NCBI GenBank assembly: GCA_025055075.1
Contig: JANWYV010000014.1
Location: 1-64,000, forward strand
Length of the DNA stretch: 64,000 nt
Direction of reading: 5' to 3'
Origin: Blastocatellia bacterium
GTDB lineage: Bacteria; Acidobacteriota; Blastocatellia; HR10
Shown: piece by piece, positions 1 to 9,187 of the stretch
Position numbering within the stretch: the stretch's first letter is position 1
Layout: the number at the start of each line of letters is the position of its first letter
Notes under the pieces: model-generated
The model's database searches: none
The model's input: only the letters and a program-made list of their open reading frames with translations
What the model was told of the DNA's origin: nothing
Translations under genes and position numbers: made by a program

Positions 1-25
1 AGACCACATGGAGGGCACAGTTGCT

Positions 26-340
26 TCACACCACCTTCAGGAAGATGACGGCGAGCGTGAAGAGCACGAGCGTCTCGATGAAGACGACGCCGATGAGCAT
101 GAGCGTTTGGAGACGCCCGCCAGCTCCGGGATTGCGCGCTACGCCCTCACACGCGGCGCTGATGGCGCGCGAGTCGGCGTAAGCCGCCGCCGCCGCGGCA
201 ATTGCCATGCCGAAGGCAGCCGAGATGTACTTGAACGTCGTGTCCGTCACTCCCGTCCCACCTTGCTGCGCCCATGCTGGAGCGGTGAAGAACAGCAGCG
301 AACCCATCCCCATGAGCGCTCTCGCGAACATCGGTTTCAT
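26..340 (-). CDS. atpE: ATP synthase Fo subunit c
   Basis: Forms the ion-carrying rotor ring of F1Fo ATP synthase in the inner membrane. The 104 residues show a signal-like N-terminus (about 1-25, ending APAWA), helix 1 (about 36-64), the polar loop ARNP (68-71) and helix 2 (about 79-102) carrying the ion-binding carboxylate E89. An ungapped comparison through the loop with the known Ilyobacter c subunit puts A49, A51, A53 and A55 where the GxGxGxG packing motif normally lies. It puts D56 where Na+-type rings have Gln. AGGAGGGGGA lies just upstream of the ATG. It follows atpB after 207 bases and points out of the window, where the other Fo/F1 genes may lie. Identity is certain; ion specificity is not. 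Confidence 0.95.
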   Translation of the reverse strand: MKPMFARALMGMGSLLFFTAPAWAQQGGTGVTDTTFKYISAAFGMAIAAAAAAYADSRAISAACEGVARNPGAGGRLQTLMLIGVVFIETLVLFTLAVIFLKVV

Positions 341-547
341 ATCCCCCTCCTGAGCATCGTGATCATCAGGGCCGCGCGGGGCGTATGAGGCCTTCGATGC
401 CCGGTATACTTCCGTCCCCCTCTTACGACGGAAGCTCCAGACGGCATCGAATCTCGTCCATACATTGAGCCCCCGGCCCTTCCCCGCCTCACGCGGAGAG
501 CGAAAGACATCGCCGCCGACGCGCCTGTCCTTCGCTCTCCCCTCGCG

Positions 548-1411
548 TCAGGCGTGAGCCGCTTCCTCCTGAAGCTCGACGCGCGAGATCGTACTCGCCT
601 CCGCGTGATGCGTCACTTCGCCGATGTAGATGATCGAGAGCATGACGAAGATGAACGTCTGCATGAGCGCGACGAAAAGGCCAAGCGGCATCAGCAGCAC
701 GGGCACCCCCCAGGCGACGATCTGAGCGAAGACGCTCACCAGCGTCTCATCGCCGAAGATGTTCCAAAACAGACGCATCGAGAGCGAGATGATCCGCGCC
801 GAATTGCTCACGATCTCCACCGGGAAGAAGAGTGGCGCGATCGCCAGGACCGGTCCCGCGAAGTGGCGCAGGTATTCGACAAGCCCGTTCTCCTTGATGC
901 CGACGTAGTTGTAGTAGAGGAACGACATCAGAGCGAGCGCGAGCGGGACGTTGTAGTTGGCCGTGGGCGCGATGAGTCCTGGGATGAGACCCATGACGTT
1001 GCACACGCCGATGATGATGGCGAAGGTCCCGATCACGGGAAAATATCGCAATCCGTGCGGGCCGATATTCTCCCGCATCAGGTTGCGCAAGCCGCTGAAG
1101 ATCAGCTCGAAGAGCTGCTGACGCGGACTCGGATTCTCCAGCGAGAGCCGTCCGAGCAAGAGCCGAAGTCCCACCGTACTGATCAGCACGGCGACGAAGA
1201 ACATGACGACGTGCGTCGGAATTGGGAGATTCGGATCTCCGTGCCACTCGGCGCCGAAAAGCCCATAGAGCCGAGGCATGAGCGCTTGTTGCCAGCGATA
1301 GACAGTCGGGCCGAAGACATGATTGACCCATTCGACGAGTGCCGGGACATGATGCGCCGATCCGGCTTCCGATCCGACGGCCAAGAGGGCCAGCCCCGTG
1401 GCGACCATCAC
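548..1411 (-). CDS. atpB: ATP synthase Fo subunit a
   Basis: Membrane stator subunit that provides the ion half-channels facing the c ring. The 287 residues are very hydrophobic. The family hallmark SMRLFWNIFGDE (residues 211-222) contains the essential Arg (R213). The last helix pair carries QTFIFVMLSIIYIGE (from Q251), also typical. The first codon appears to be GTG at 1411, directly followed by ATG at 1408. GGGAGG, inside the end of the upstream gene, is 9 bases before the GTG, which favours it. The stop of atpI directly abuts this start, so translation is probably coupled. The N-terminal 60 residues are a periplasmic-type extension common in long AtpB proteins. Confidence 0.96.
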   Translation of the reverse strand: MMVATGLALLAVGSEAGSAHHVPALVEWVNHVFGPTVYRWQQALMPRLYGLFGAEWHGDPNLPIPTHVVMFFVAVLISTVGLRLLLGRLSLENPSPRQQLFELIFSGLRNLMRENIGPHGLRYFPVIGTFAIIIGVCNVMGLIPGLIAPTANYNVPLALALMSFLYYNYVGIKENGLVEYLRHFAGPVLAIAPLFFPVEIVSNSARIISLSMRLFWNIFGDETLVSVFAQIVAWGVPVLLMPLGLFVALMQTFIFVMLSIIYIGEVTHHAEASTISRVELQEEAAHA

Positions 1412-1834
1412 CTATTCGTCCCTCCCCAAGAGGATGCCACCGATGCAGTACCCAACCTCGAGCATAACGGCTACGACGAAGGCGCAGAATCCGGCGACCA
1501 GCGCGAGAATGTCAACCGCCCGGCTCCAGAAAGCGAATCCGATCGCTCCCCAGATGACGAGCGCTCGAAGGCTGAAGAACAAGATCGCTCGACGCGAAGC
1601 CTTCCTCGACGATCCGATCGAAGCGAAGAGCGTCCGCGTGCTCGCCGAGAGCCAACTATAGTTGGCCCAACCTAACGCTCCACCGAGGGCCACACCGAGG
1701 ATAACCCCCGGCTCTCTCGTCCACGCCGCGATGAGCAGCATCGCGGCGAGCGCAAGCCACGTGTTTCGCTCCAACCGATGTCGCAGCCGGTGGAGTTCGC
1801 GCTCTTCACCGGATGTGAAGCACGCCTCGCTCAT
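1412..1834 (-). CDS. atpI: ATP synthase subunit I-like membrane protein
   Basis: Small membrane protein of about 140 residues with four hydrophobic segments, directly upstream of atpB, the usual place of atpI. AtpI-family proteins assist c-ring assembly or cation supply. I chose the ATG at 1834 (MSEACFTSGEERELHRLR) because the longer frame to 1942 begins with low-complexity sequence that does not look like protein. The N-terminus is charged and helical, followed by membrane segments around residues 25-40, 45-65, 85-100 and 105-130. Sequence similarity in this family is weak, so the call rests largely on size, topology and position. Confidence 0.75.
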   Translation of the reverse strand: MSEACFTSGEERELHRLRHRLERNTWLALAAMLLIAAWTREPGVILGVALGGALGWANYSWLSASTRTLFASIGSSRKASRRAILFFSLRALVIWGAIGFAFWSRAVDILALVAGFCAFVVAVMLEVGYCIGGILLGRDE

Positions 1835-2120
1835 CCCTGAAAGGGGGAAATGGTAATCCACCGCTTTCCGTTTTGTCCAGGAGTTGGATTCGCGGTAACG
1901 GCTTCCGCTCTGGGGACGTGAATCAAGGGGGGACTCGCACAAGGTGCGATGCTCTCCGCTATGCTGGAAGCCACAAAGATGGCGGAGAGATTCGGTCCTC
2001 CTCCCGCCCTATCAGATCCCGAGGGCGTAGGTGAGATCACTCGGTTCCGAAACGCATCTTGTGCGCATTAGCGTTCGTTCGGCCCAAGGATGGAAGTCGC
2101 CATTCGTCAGAGCCCTTCGA
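1835..2120. other. 286-base intergenic stretch between leuD and atpI
   Basis: No convincing gene. It should hold the promoter of the minus-strand atp genes if they are not simply read through from leuCD. Two inverted repeats are visible: CGCAC/GTGCG at 1936-1948, and CTCTCCGC (1952-1959) with GCGGAGAG (1982-1989) around a 22-base loop. Neither is followed by a U-run on either strand, so I do not call a terminator. Confidence 0.4.
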
Positions 2121-2714
2121 TCAAAATCCAGTCAAGTAGGGGAGCTGAGCAGCGGTGCGTTCGATGGCCTCTCCGGCTTCCAAGAGGACGAAGGTCGAAT
2201 TCCAAGTCCCTTCCAGAAATTGTCGCCGAGTGCCTTCGGGCATCTGCACGGGGATCGTGCGATCGCCCGCGCGCAGGACCATCGTCTCCAAGCTGAGGTG
2301 AAGCTCCAGCTCGGGACGCTCGGCGACGGTCTCCCGCAACCATCGGGCTTCTTCGGGCGAGACCATCACGCAGGGGATGCCGATAGCCGTGCAGTTAGCG
2401 AAGAAGATCTCGGCGAACGATTCGCCGATGATGCCGCGAATGCCCCATCGCATAAGGGCTTGCGGCGCGTGCTCGCGCGAGGATCCACAGCCGAAGTTGC
2501 GTCCCACAATCAGCAAGGACGCCCCGCGATACTTCTCCTGATTGAACGGATGGTTGGGGTTCTGCCGCCGATCGTCCTCGAAGACGTGAGCCTCCAAACC
2601 CTCGAAGGTCACAACGCGCAGGAATCGCCCCGGGATGATCCGGTCCGTATCAATATCATCGCCGGGCAACGGAATTCCTCGACCGCTGATCTGGCGAATC
2701 GCCGCCGACGTCAT
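2121..2714 (-). CDS. leuD: 3-isopropylmalate dehydratase small subunit
   Basis: Small (swivel-domain) subunit of isopropylmalate isomerase, which converts 2- to 3-isopropylmalate in leucine synthesis in the cytoplasm. About 197 residues, the normal length. Family motifs are [14 protein letters not shown] near the N-terminus and [14 protein letters not shown] in the middle. The start at 2714 overlaps the leuC stop as ATGA, so the two subunits are translationally coupled. A longer frame to 2900 lies inside leuC and is ignored. Downstream is the atp cluster on the same strand. Confidence 0.95.
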   Translation of the reverse strand: MTSAAIRQISGRGIPLPGDDIDTDRIIPGRFLRVVTFEGLEAHVFEDDRRQNPNHPFNQEKYRGASLLIVGRNFGCGSSREHAPQALMRWGIRGIIGESFAEIFFANCTAIGIPCVMVSPEEARWLRETVAERPELELHLSLETMVLRAGDRTIPVQMPEGTRRQFLEGTWNSTFVLLEAGEAIERTAAQLPYLTGF

Positions 2715-4114
2715 CGCAGTATCTCCCGCACGTCTACGACTTCGCCCGCAATGGCTGCAGCAGCGACCATCGCGGGGCTCATGAGCAAGGTTCGTCCCGT
2801 CGGACTTCCCTGACGACCCTTGAAATTCCGATTGCTCGAAGAGGCGCAGATCTCGCGTCCACGCAGCCGATCGGGATTCATGCCCAAGCACATTGAGCAT
2901 CCCGGCTTACGCCACTCGAATCCCGCTTCGAGAAAGATCTCATGCAAGCCTTCGGCCTCGGCCGCGCGAGCGACGGCTTCCGACCCGGGCACGACTAATG
3001 CGCGCACGCCACGTGCGACCTTGCGTCCGCGCACGACTTCGGCAGCCGTGCGTAGATCCGAGAGCCGCGAATTCGTGCACGAGCCGATGAAGGCGACATC
3101 AATCGGCGTCCCGAGCATGAGCTGCCCGGGTTTGAAGGACATGAATTCGAGCGCTTCCCAATAGGCGGTGCGCTCGGTTTCAGGCACCTCTTCGGGGGTG
3201 GGGATCGGCTCGGTCACCCCCACGGATTGCCCGGGGTTGATTCCCCAGGTCACCATTGGTTGCATCGTCGAAGCGTCCAAGTGGACCTCATCATCGTACG
3301 AAGCGCCAGGATCGGACGCGACCTGCTGCCACCATCGGACAGCGCGCTCGAAGGCGTCGCCTTGCGGGGCGAATGGACGTCCGCGCAGATACTCAAACGT
3401 CGTGCGATCCGGATTGACATAGCCGATGCGCGCTCCCCCTTCGATCGTCATGTTGCAAATGGTCATGCGTTCTTCCATCGTCATCGCTTCGATGGCCGAG
3501 CCCGCATATTCGTACGCGTATCCCACGCCTCCCTTCACGCCGAGTCGTCGAATGATGGTCAGGATCACATCCTTCGCGTAGACGCCGCGCGGCAATGTCC
3601 CTTCGACGACGATGCGCCGAAGTTTAGGTTTGCTCATGGCCAGACATTGTGTCGCCAGGACGTCGCGCACCTGGCTCGTCCCGATGCCGAAGGCGAGCGC
3701 CCCGAACGCCCCATGCGTCGAGGTGTGGCTGTCGCCGCAAGCGATCGTCATCCCCGGCTGCGTCAATCCCAACTCGGGCCCGATGACATGCACGATCCCT
3801 TGCCGTCCGCTGCCGAGATCGAACAGGGTGATGCCGAAATCTCGGCAGTTCTTCACCAGCGCGGCGGTCATCTGTTCGGCCAACTCATCGGCGAAAGGGC
3901 GCGCGTGCGAATCCGTGGGGACGATGTGATCTACCGTGGCGAATGTGCGGTGGGGAAAACGCACCGTCAGGCCCAGATCCCGCAGCATCGAGAACGCCTG
4001 CGGGCTGGTCACCTCATGGATGAGATGCAAGCCGATGAACAATTGGGTCTGTCCGGAGGGCAATTCTCGAACCGTGTGCCAGCGCCAAACCTTATCCAAA
4101 AGCGTCTCGGCCAT
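2711..4114 (-). CDS. leuC: 3-isopropylmalate dehydratase large subunit
   Basis: Aconitase-type large subunit, 467 residues, partner of LeuD in leucine biosynthesis. The [4Fe-4S] ligands are visible as C346 in GSCTNSRL and as C406 and C409 in CSMC. DHIVPTD (62-68) and [12 protein letters not shown] (128-139) are family signatures. The start at 4114 ([10 protein letters not shown]) is preceded by GAGGAGA at good spacing; the longer frame to 4330 runs into the glycosyltransferase gene and is rejected. leuCD sit downstream of the polysaccharide genes without an obvious separate promoter in the 97-base gap. Confidence 0.96.
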   Translation of the reverse strand: MAETLLDKVWRWHTVRELPSGQTQLFIGLHLIHEVTSPQAFSMLRDLGLTVRFPHRTFATVDHIVPTDSHARPFADELAEQMTAALVKNCRDFGITLFDLGSGRQGIVHVIGPELGLTQPGMTIACGDSHTSTHGAFGALAFGIGTSQVRDVLATQCLAMSKPKLRRIVVEGTLPRGVYAKDVILTIIRRLGVKGGVGYAYEYAGSAIEAMTMEERMTICNMTIEGGARIGYVNPDRTTFEYLRGRPFAPQGDAFERAVRWWQQVASDPGASYDDEVHLDASTMQPMVTWGINPGQSVGVTEPIPTPEEVPETERTAYWEALEFMSFKPGQLMLGTPIDVAFIGSCTNSRLSDLRTAAEVVRGRKVARGVRALVVPGSEAVARAAEAEGLHEIFLEAGFEWRKPGCSMCLGMNPDRLRGREICASSSNRNFKGRQGSPTGRTLLMSPAMVAAAAIAGEVVDVREILR

Positions 4115-4211
4115 AGGCGTCTTCTCCTCGCCGCGCGAAGGGGGAATTGTAGGTTTGGCCATCGCCAGCGTCAAGCCGGAGTTCGCGAGCGCTTCTTTGT
4201 GCGCGGGCGCA

Positions 4212-5396
4212 TTATCGCTCCGAGAGGTCGCGTAGGACAGCGAGCACGCGCTCAGCGATGACGGGCCAATCGTAGCGCTCGCGATAGAGTGCGCGCCCGC
4301 GTTCGCCGAGCTGACGGCGTCGTTCGGCATCCTCGGCTAAGGCGACGACGTGTCGCAGGAATGCATCGAGGTCATCTGCCGGGGAAAGCAAAAGCGCTCC
4401 CGAATGCTTCAGGCTCTCGTCGGTCAACCGTCCCGAGGTCCCCACGACCGGAAGCCCATGGCTGAGAGCGGCCATGAGCGAGGAGCGGCGCGTCGAGACC
4501 CCATCGCTCAAGGGGAGAAGGAAGAGATCGCTCGCTTGCAGCAAGCGTGAGACGGTCGGCGCGTCCACATATCCGAACGCGAGGATCTTCTCTCGCACCT
4601 TCATCGGAGCGAGCGCGAGCAGCTCTTCCGAGTCGGGTCCGATCGCCAGCAGGCGCGTTGGAATCTGCCGGGCCGAGAGCGCCTCCACGCTCCGCAAGAG
4701 CCACATGCGTTTCTTCGAGACGTGTAACGTCCCGAAGAAAGCGAGGACGACCTCCTCCTCCCGAAGGCCAAGGTGTCGGCGCACGCGCTCGCGATCGGTC
4801 GGTACGGGTTCGATATTGGAAGGGCTGGGCAGGTGAAAGATTCGCGCGCGCGTCCATCGGATCGGCGGCGCTTGGCGAAGCCATGTTGTCCAGGGTTCAA
4901 TCGAGACGGCGAGGCCGCGCGCGGCGCCGGCAGCGAGCCAGAACATCGCGCGCTGTGCGAGCGCTGCGCTCAAATGTCGAAGGGGGAAGAGCGGGAGATC
5001 GGCATAGAGCTCATGAACGAGGAGCAACAGGCGTCGTCCCCGGAGCCGTTCTCGAACGAGCATCAGGGGAAAGGCCAAATTTACCCCTCCTCGTCCATAG
5101 GCATGGGGCACATACGGCACGAGGAGCCAATCCGGTGCCGCGCGAGTGATCTCTCGCGCGAGCGAAGCGAAGCCGCGCCATCCCCAGTGCGCGATGACGC
5201 GCCGCACGAGGACGCCGGCAACATCTTCCTCCTGCGCCTCCGTCGGGACTGCTGCGCCTCCTTCTGAAACGCTCGTCGTGAGCACGATGACCTCGTTTTG
5301 GCCGAGTCGGCGAAGATGTTCGGCCAGATGCCGCGTGTGATCCGCGAGCCCGCTCCGTTTCGGAGGATAGTCAGGGGAGAGGATGACGATCCGCAT
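4212..5396 (-). CDS. Family 4 glycosyltransferase (EPS locus, GT-a)
   Basis: GT-B fold sugar transferase of 394 residues. The N-terminal domain starts with the Rossmann strand [16 protein letters not shown], containing the glycine-rich nucleotide-sugar loop. The C-terminal domain has [11 protein letters not shown], where GT4 enzymes hold the donor. In place of the common E-x7-E acidic pair it has [18 protein letters not shown], a variant lacking the first Glu. It probably adds one sugar to the lipid-linked repeat unit on the cytoplasmic face. Last of five consecutive GT4 genes in the transcription direction. Sugar specificity cannot be read from sequence. Confidence 0.88.
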   Translation of the reverse strand: MRIVILSPDYPPKRSGLADHTRHLAEHLRRLGQNEVIVLTTSVSEGGAAVPTEAQEEDVAGVLVRRVIAHWGWRGFASLAREITRAAPDWLLVPYVPHAYGRGGVNLAFPLMLVRERLRGRRLLLLVHELYADLPLFPLRHLSAALAQRAMFWLAAGAARGLAVSIEPWTTWLRQAPPIRWTRARIFHLPSPSNIEPVPTDRERVRRHLGLREEEVVLAFFGTLHVSKKRMWLLRSVEALSARQIPTRLLAIGPDSEELLALAPMKVREKILAFGYVDAPTVSRLLQASDLFLLPLSDGVSTRRSSLMAALSHGLPVVGTSGRLTDESLKHSGALLLSPADDLDAFLRHVVALAEDAERRRQLGERGRALYRERYDWPVIAERVLAVLRDLSER

Positions 5397-5417
5397 CTTC
5401 GTTTCGCGCGACCTCGA

Positions 5418-6647
5418 TCACGAGCGAGCGCTCGCCCACTCCCGCCGCGTATCTTCAAAAGCGCGCATCAGGCATTCCAGATGGCGCCAGGAGGCGAACA
5501 TCACCTCGGCGAATTCGCGCGCGCGGGAGCGGAGCGCGATCATCAGCTCGCCTTGGGTCACCAGACATTCGATGGCTGCCGCCAGCGCACGAATGTCCCC
5601 CGGTTCGACGAGCAATCCCGTCTCCCCATCGCGCACCCATTCCGGAAGCGCCCCGACGCGAAAAGCGATGACCGGCGCCCCATGCCACAGCGCTTCAGCG
5701 CTGACGCGACAAAAGGGCTCGGGCCAGACCGATGGAACGACGACGGCGTGCGCGCAGCGATACAAGTGAAAGATGAACGGGCGATCGAGCCATCCGAGAA
5801 AAGAGACGGTATGCCGCGTCGGCACGCGTGCGGCCAAGCGCTCCAAGCGCGGTTGTTCCGGACCTTCGCCGATGAGAACAGCATGGATGGAAGGCGCGAC
5901 GAATTCCAATGCGCGGAGGAAGAGGTCAGCGCCCTTGTGGGCGTACAGACGTCCGCAGAACAGAACGATCGGCAGAGGAGTCGGTGGGAATTCCGATTCC
6001 GGAAGCGGACGCTCTTCCCCCACGAGCGCAGGCTGCACGAAAATGGGATTCGTGACGATCCGGTCTTCGGGCAGCCCGACGGCCATAAGCTCGCGCTTCA
6101 TGTACTGGCTCGCCACGAGAAGGCGCGGCAACTGGCGCGCCGCTTCGATCCACTGCTTCGTCACGCGAACATTGGCCCAAAGGCGCCAAGGTCGGCGCGT
6201 CGCGCACCCGTGCAGATATGGGGCGATGAGGCAATACGGGCTGAAGGGTCTTTGGCAAACGCGCTGCTGGCGTGCGTAGAACTTCCCATGTCCCGGACAC
6301 ACGTAGCGACTGTGAACGTGGATGAAGGGAATCGTGGGGCGAAGTCGATCGAGGAGGCGAAGCACGGCGGCCTCCTCCACATCGTGCGCGAGGATGACAT
6401 CGGGATCGAGTCGTTCCACGATCCGGCGCAATTCGGCGGCGCGCTGTGGCCATGGTCCGGTATTCGGTCGCAGCGCGGGAACATGAACGCGCGCGGACGT
6501 GATCGCCCGAAGCCGTTGCGTGACGGCCAGGCCATGCAGCAACGTGATCTCGTGCCCCTCTCGCTCCAAGAGCCGATGGAGATCGGCAGCGTACGTCTCC
6601 GTGCCGCCGACGATCTCTCCATGAAGCGTGATGTGCACGATGCGCAT
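5418..6647 (-). CDS. Family 4 glycosyltransferase (EPS locus, GT-b)
   Basis: GT4 enzyme of about 409 residues with start MRIVHITLHGEIVGGTETYA, a typical N-terminal glycine loop. In the C-terminal domain FCGRLYAHKGADLF and EPFCRVSAEALWHGAPVI carry the donor-binding Lys and the E-x7-E motif. I chose the ATG at 6647 because it follows the preceding gene's stop (6658) by about 10 bases; the longer frame to 6824 would overlap that gene. A central Cys-containing segment (YVCPGHGKFYARQQRVCQ) is unusual but seen in some GT4 proteins. Role: assembly of the surface-polysaccharide repeat unit. Confidence 0.9.
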   Translation of the reverse strand: MRIVHITLHGEIVGGTETYAADLHRLLEREGHEITLLHGLAVTQRLRAITSARVHVPALRPNTGPWPQRAAELRRIVERLDPDVILAHDVEEAAVLRLLDRLRPTIPFIHVHSRYVCPGHGKFYARQQRVCQRPFSPYCLIAPYLHGCATRRPWRLWANVRVTKQWIEAARQLPRLLVASQYMKRELMAVGLPEDRIVTNPIFVQPALVGEERPLPESEFPPTPLPIVLFCGRLYAHKGADLFLRALEFVAPSIHAVLIGEGPEQPRLERLAARVPTRHTVSFLGWLDRPFIFHLYRCAHAVVVPSVWPEPFCRVSAEALWHGAPVIAFRVGALPEWVRDGETGLLVEPGDIRALAAAIECLVTQGELMIALRSRAREFAEVMFASWRHLECLMRAFEDTRREWASARS

Positions 6648-6657
6648 CGCGAGACCC

Positions 6658-7833
6658 TCATCCCGTGCGGAGCGCCTCTCGATAGATCGCCAGGCACCGG
6701 CGCGCGACGGCCTCCCATGTGAATCGTTCCAAGACGCGCGCGCGTCCTCGTTCCCCCATGCGGCGCGCTTCTTCGGGATGTCGCCGCAGCCACGCGATCC
6801 GATCGGCCAATGCGCGCGCATCATTGGGTGGGACGAGGAATCCCGTCACTCCGTCCTCGACGATCTCCGGAAGCGCGCCCACCGTCGTCGCGATCACGGG
6901 CGTCGCACACGCCATCGCTTCCAGAAGCGTCAGCCCGAAAAGCTCCGGAGTCGCATGCCGCGTCCCGAAGACGTCCGTGTACACCGAGGGGAGAACCGTC
7001 ACGAGCGCCGCGTTATACTCGCGAACGAGGCGCTCATCGTCAGCATTGAAGATGAAACTCACGCACTTGCCGCGCGCCAACGTCCGCAGCAGCTCCAAGT
7101 ATTCCGCGCTCCGCGTCGCACCGAGCTGCGGCTCCCACAACCGTCCGACGAGCCGCAACTCGACCGTCGCGTCCACGGCTTCGACGAGATAATTGATCCC
7201 TTTGTGCGGAAGCAGTCGTCCGACATAAAGCACCGTCTCATACGTGCGCCCAGGCAGGGGACGAAATCGCTCGACGTCTACGCCCGCGAAGATGATGCGA
7301 TTCTTCCCTTCGTAGCGCGCGAACCGCTGTGCGGAGAACTGCGAAAGGTGCAGGAACCCATTCACCCATCGCCCAGTGTCGAGGTGGTAGGAGACGTCCC
7401 ATCCCCCTCCTCCGAGGTCCGTGACGAAGACGCGTTTGCCCGTGACGCGAGCATAGGCGATGGCGAGCGTCGTCGCGACGACGTGGAATTGGTGGCAATG
7501 GATGACGTCCGCATCCGCGAGCGCCGTGAGGAATCGAAGGCTGACGGGATTGGTCCGCTGCCCACGCGGATACCAGAAGGGGCGGAAGAGCCGCACCTCC
7601 AGCGAAGCCCATTCGAGGCGCGACTCTTGCTCGTCCGCGCGCGCGGCGAAGCTCACCAGTCGCGTGGGCGTCAACCGCGCCATCGCGCGCGCGAGTTCTG
7701 TGGCGTAGCGCTCTCCTCCGCCGAGGATCGAACGTTCGCCGAAGTACGCCGGCGAGACGTGAACGACGCGAATCGGTTTGTCAGCGTCGTTCACCTCATT
7801 GTGACGAGCGCGCTTTCGCACGGGCGCGATCAA
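6658..7833 (-). CDS. Family 4 glycosyltransferase (EPS locus, GT-c)
   Basis: GT4 enzyme of about 391 residues. It has the N-terminal PIRVVHVSPAYFGERSILGG, donor-site YVGRLLPHKGINYL and ELFGLTLLEAMACATPVIAT with the E-x7-E pair. The start appears to be TTG at 7833: GGAGG lies six bases upstream, inside the end of the neighbouring gene, giving a 38-base overlap. A GTG at 7794 right after the neighbour's stop is the alternative. The TLARGKC and VTVLPSVYTDVFG segments resemble GT4 proteins of O-antigen clusters. Confidence 0.9.
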   Translation of the reverse strand: MIAPVRKRARHNEVNDADKPIRVVHVSPAYFGERSILGGGERYATELARAMARLTPTRLVSFAARADEQESRLEWASLEVRLFRPFWYPRGQRTNPVSLRFLTALADADVIHCHQFHVVATTLAIAYARVTGKRVFVTDLGGGGWDVSYHLDTGRWVNGFLHLSQFSAQRFARYEGKNRIIFAGVDVERFRPLPGRTYETVLYVGRLLPHKGINYLVEAVDATVELRLVGRLWEPQLGATRSAEYLELLRTLARGKCVSFIFNADDERLVREYNAALVTVLPSVYTDVFGTRHATPELFGLTLLEAMACATPVIATTVGALPEIVEDGVTGFLVPPNDARALADRIAWLRRHPEEARRMGERGRARVLERFTWEAVARRCLAIYREALRTG

Positions 7834-9181
7834 CGACGTCCTCCAAGATCTCGGCCAAACGACGCGTTAGGGCGCGCCGCTCGTAGCGGCGGATGACCGC
7901 CGGCTGCGGATGATAAAACTGCCGCGCGAAGCCTTCTGGGTCAAGGGTCGCGTGGCGCAGCAGAGTGCGCAGTCGTTCGCCTTCGCGAGGCTCCACGCTC
8001 ACGCCGACGCCAGCTTCCGCGATCAACGCGGAGGCCAATCCCGATGGCACCACGGCGAGGATCGGGCGCCCGGCGGCCATGTACTCGAAGAGCTTTCCAG
8101 GAAACCACTTCCTCCCTCCCTCATGGCTCGTGATGAGCAGAAGTAGCACGTCGGCGGCGACCATGCGCGCCAGCACCTCGCGATGCGTCGTGCGCGGCTC
8201 GATCGCGACCACATCGTGCAACCCTCGCTCGCGCACGAAACGCAAATTTGAGGGCGGCAATCCTCCCACGAAATGCACGCGCCAAGAGGACGGCGTCAAC
8301 GTTTGCTCCTTGAGCCAGGCGATCGCTTCCAAAAACGCCGTGGCCGCATCTCCCCACACCATGCCCGTGTGCACGAGTGTCGTCGGAGCGCCGGCCTCAG
8401 GGGATACTCGCACGAGCGTTCGAAAATCCTCCGCATCGTAGCCGTTCGGGATGACGACCGAACGCGCGATCGTCTCCGGAACGAGTCGCGCGAAGTCTTC
8501 GACCATGGCCTCGTGCACGCAGACGAGGCGATCGGCGGCGCGCAAGATCCATCGTTCCGCCCACGCATCGAGGCGATCGCGGACGGGACGTCGCGCTTTG
8601 ATCGGCCACTGCGTCCAATAATCGCGGAAATCCACGATGAGAGGCCGATGGAGCCATCGCTTGAGCCAAACGCCGAGCATCACCGAAGTCCACGGGCTCG
8701 CGGAGACGAAGATGGCTTCCACTTGATGTCGCCGCGCGATCCGCACGCATGTGGGCAGTGCGCGCATCGCCCAGTAGAAATGCTCGTCGCCGATGGGCGC
8801 TAAGCTGAAGTGATAGAGCGCGCGCAGCAGACGGTACCACCGCGCGCGCGGCGCATCTTCGCTGGGGACTTCGGAGAGGGTGACGGGATCGGTCCCCGTC
8901 GCCAGCGGAGAAGTGAACGAGAGCCTTCGCCGCACCCGTTCGCCTAGGGCCTGCACTGGATTGAAAGGCGCAAGCCGGTAGATGGGGAGATCGGGGGGCA
9001 GATCTTCAAGTAGCGTCTCGTCTCGTTCCTGCGGAGCGAGCACGCGGGCCCAATCGAGGGTGACGACGACGGGCTCCCACCCGAACTCGCCGAGATATTT
9101 GACGAACTTCACCGAGCGGAATGTGCCGCTGCTATTTTGCGGTGGGAACGCCAGAGCGATGAACAAGACCCGGCGCGGCAT
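7796..9181 (-). CDS. Family 4 glycosyltransferase, WcaI-like (EPS locus, GT-d)
   Basis: 461-residue GT4-type protein beginning MPRRVLFIALAFPPQNSSGT, the pattern of the longer colanic-acid WcaI-like group. The central part has IVDFRDYWTQWP and a GT-B linker. The C-terminal donor site carries GKLFEYMAAGRPILAVV. Length and the opening motif set it apart from the other four transferases in the block. The stop lies just inside the next gene, so the pair is probably translationally coupled. Acceptor and donor are unknown. Confidence 0.88.
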   Translation of the reverse strand: MPRRVLFIALAFPPQNSSGTFRSVKFVKYLGEFGWEPVVVTLDWARVLAPQERDETLLEDLPPDLPIYRLAPFNPVQALGERVRRRLSFTSPLATGTDPVTLSEVPSEDAPRARWYRLLRALYHFSLAPIGDEHFYWAMRALPTCVRIARRHQVEAIFVSASPWTSVMLGVWLKRWLHRPLIVDFRDYWTQWPIKARRPVRDRLDAWAERWILRAADRLVCVHEAMVEDFARLVPETIARSVVIPNGYDAEDFRTLVRVSPEAGAPTTLVHTGMVWGDAATAFLEAIAWLKEQTLTPSSWRVHFVGGLPPSNLRFVRERGLHDVVAIEPRTTHREVLARMVAADVLLLLITSHEGGRKWFPGKLFEYMAAGRPILAVVPSGLASALIAEAGVGVSVEPREGERLRTLLRHATLDPEGFARQFYHPQPAVIRRYERRALTRRLAEILEDVVDRARAKARSSQ

Positions 9182-9187
9182 AGGTGC

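Noticed and set aside
1952-1989. CTCTCCGC/GCGGAGAG hairpin as a transcription terminator
   Set aside because: The loop is 22 bases and no U-run follows on either strand.
4115-4330. N-terminal extension of leuC
   Set aside because: It overlaps the glycosyltransferase end and has no family similarity, while GAGGAGA stands before the ATG at 4114.
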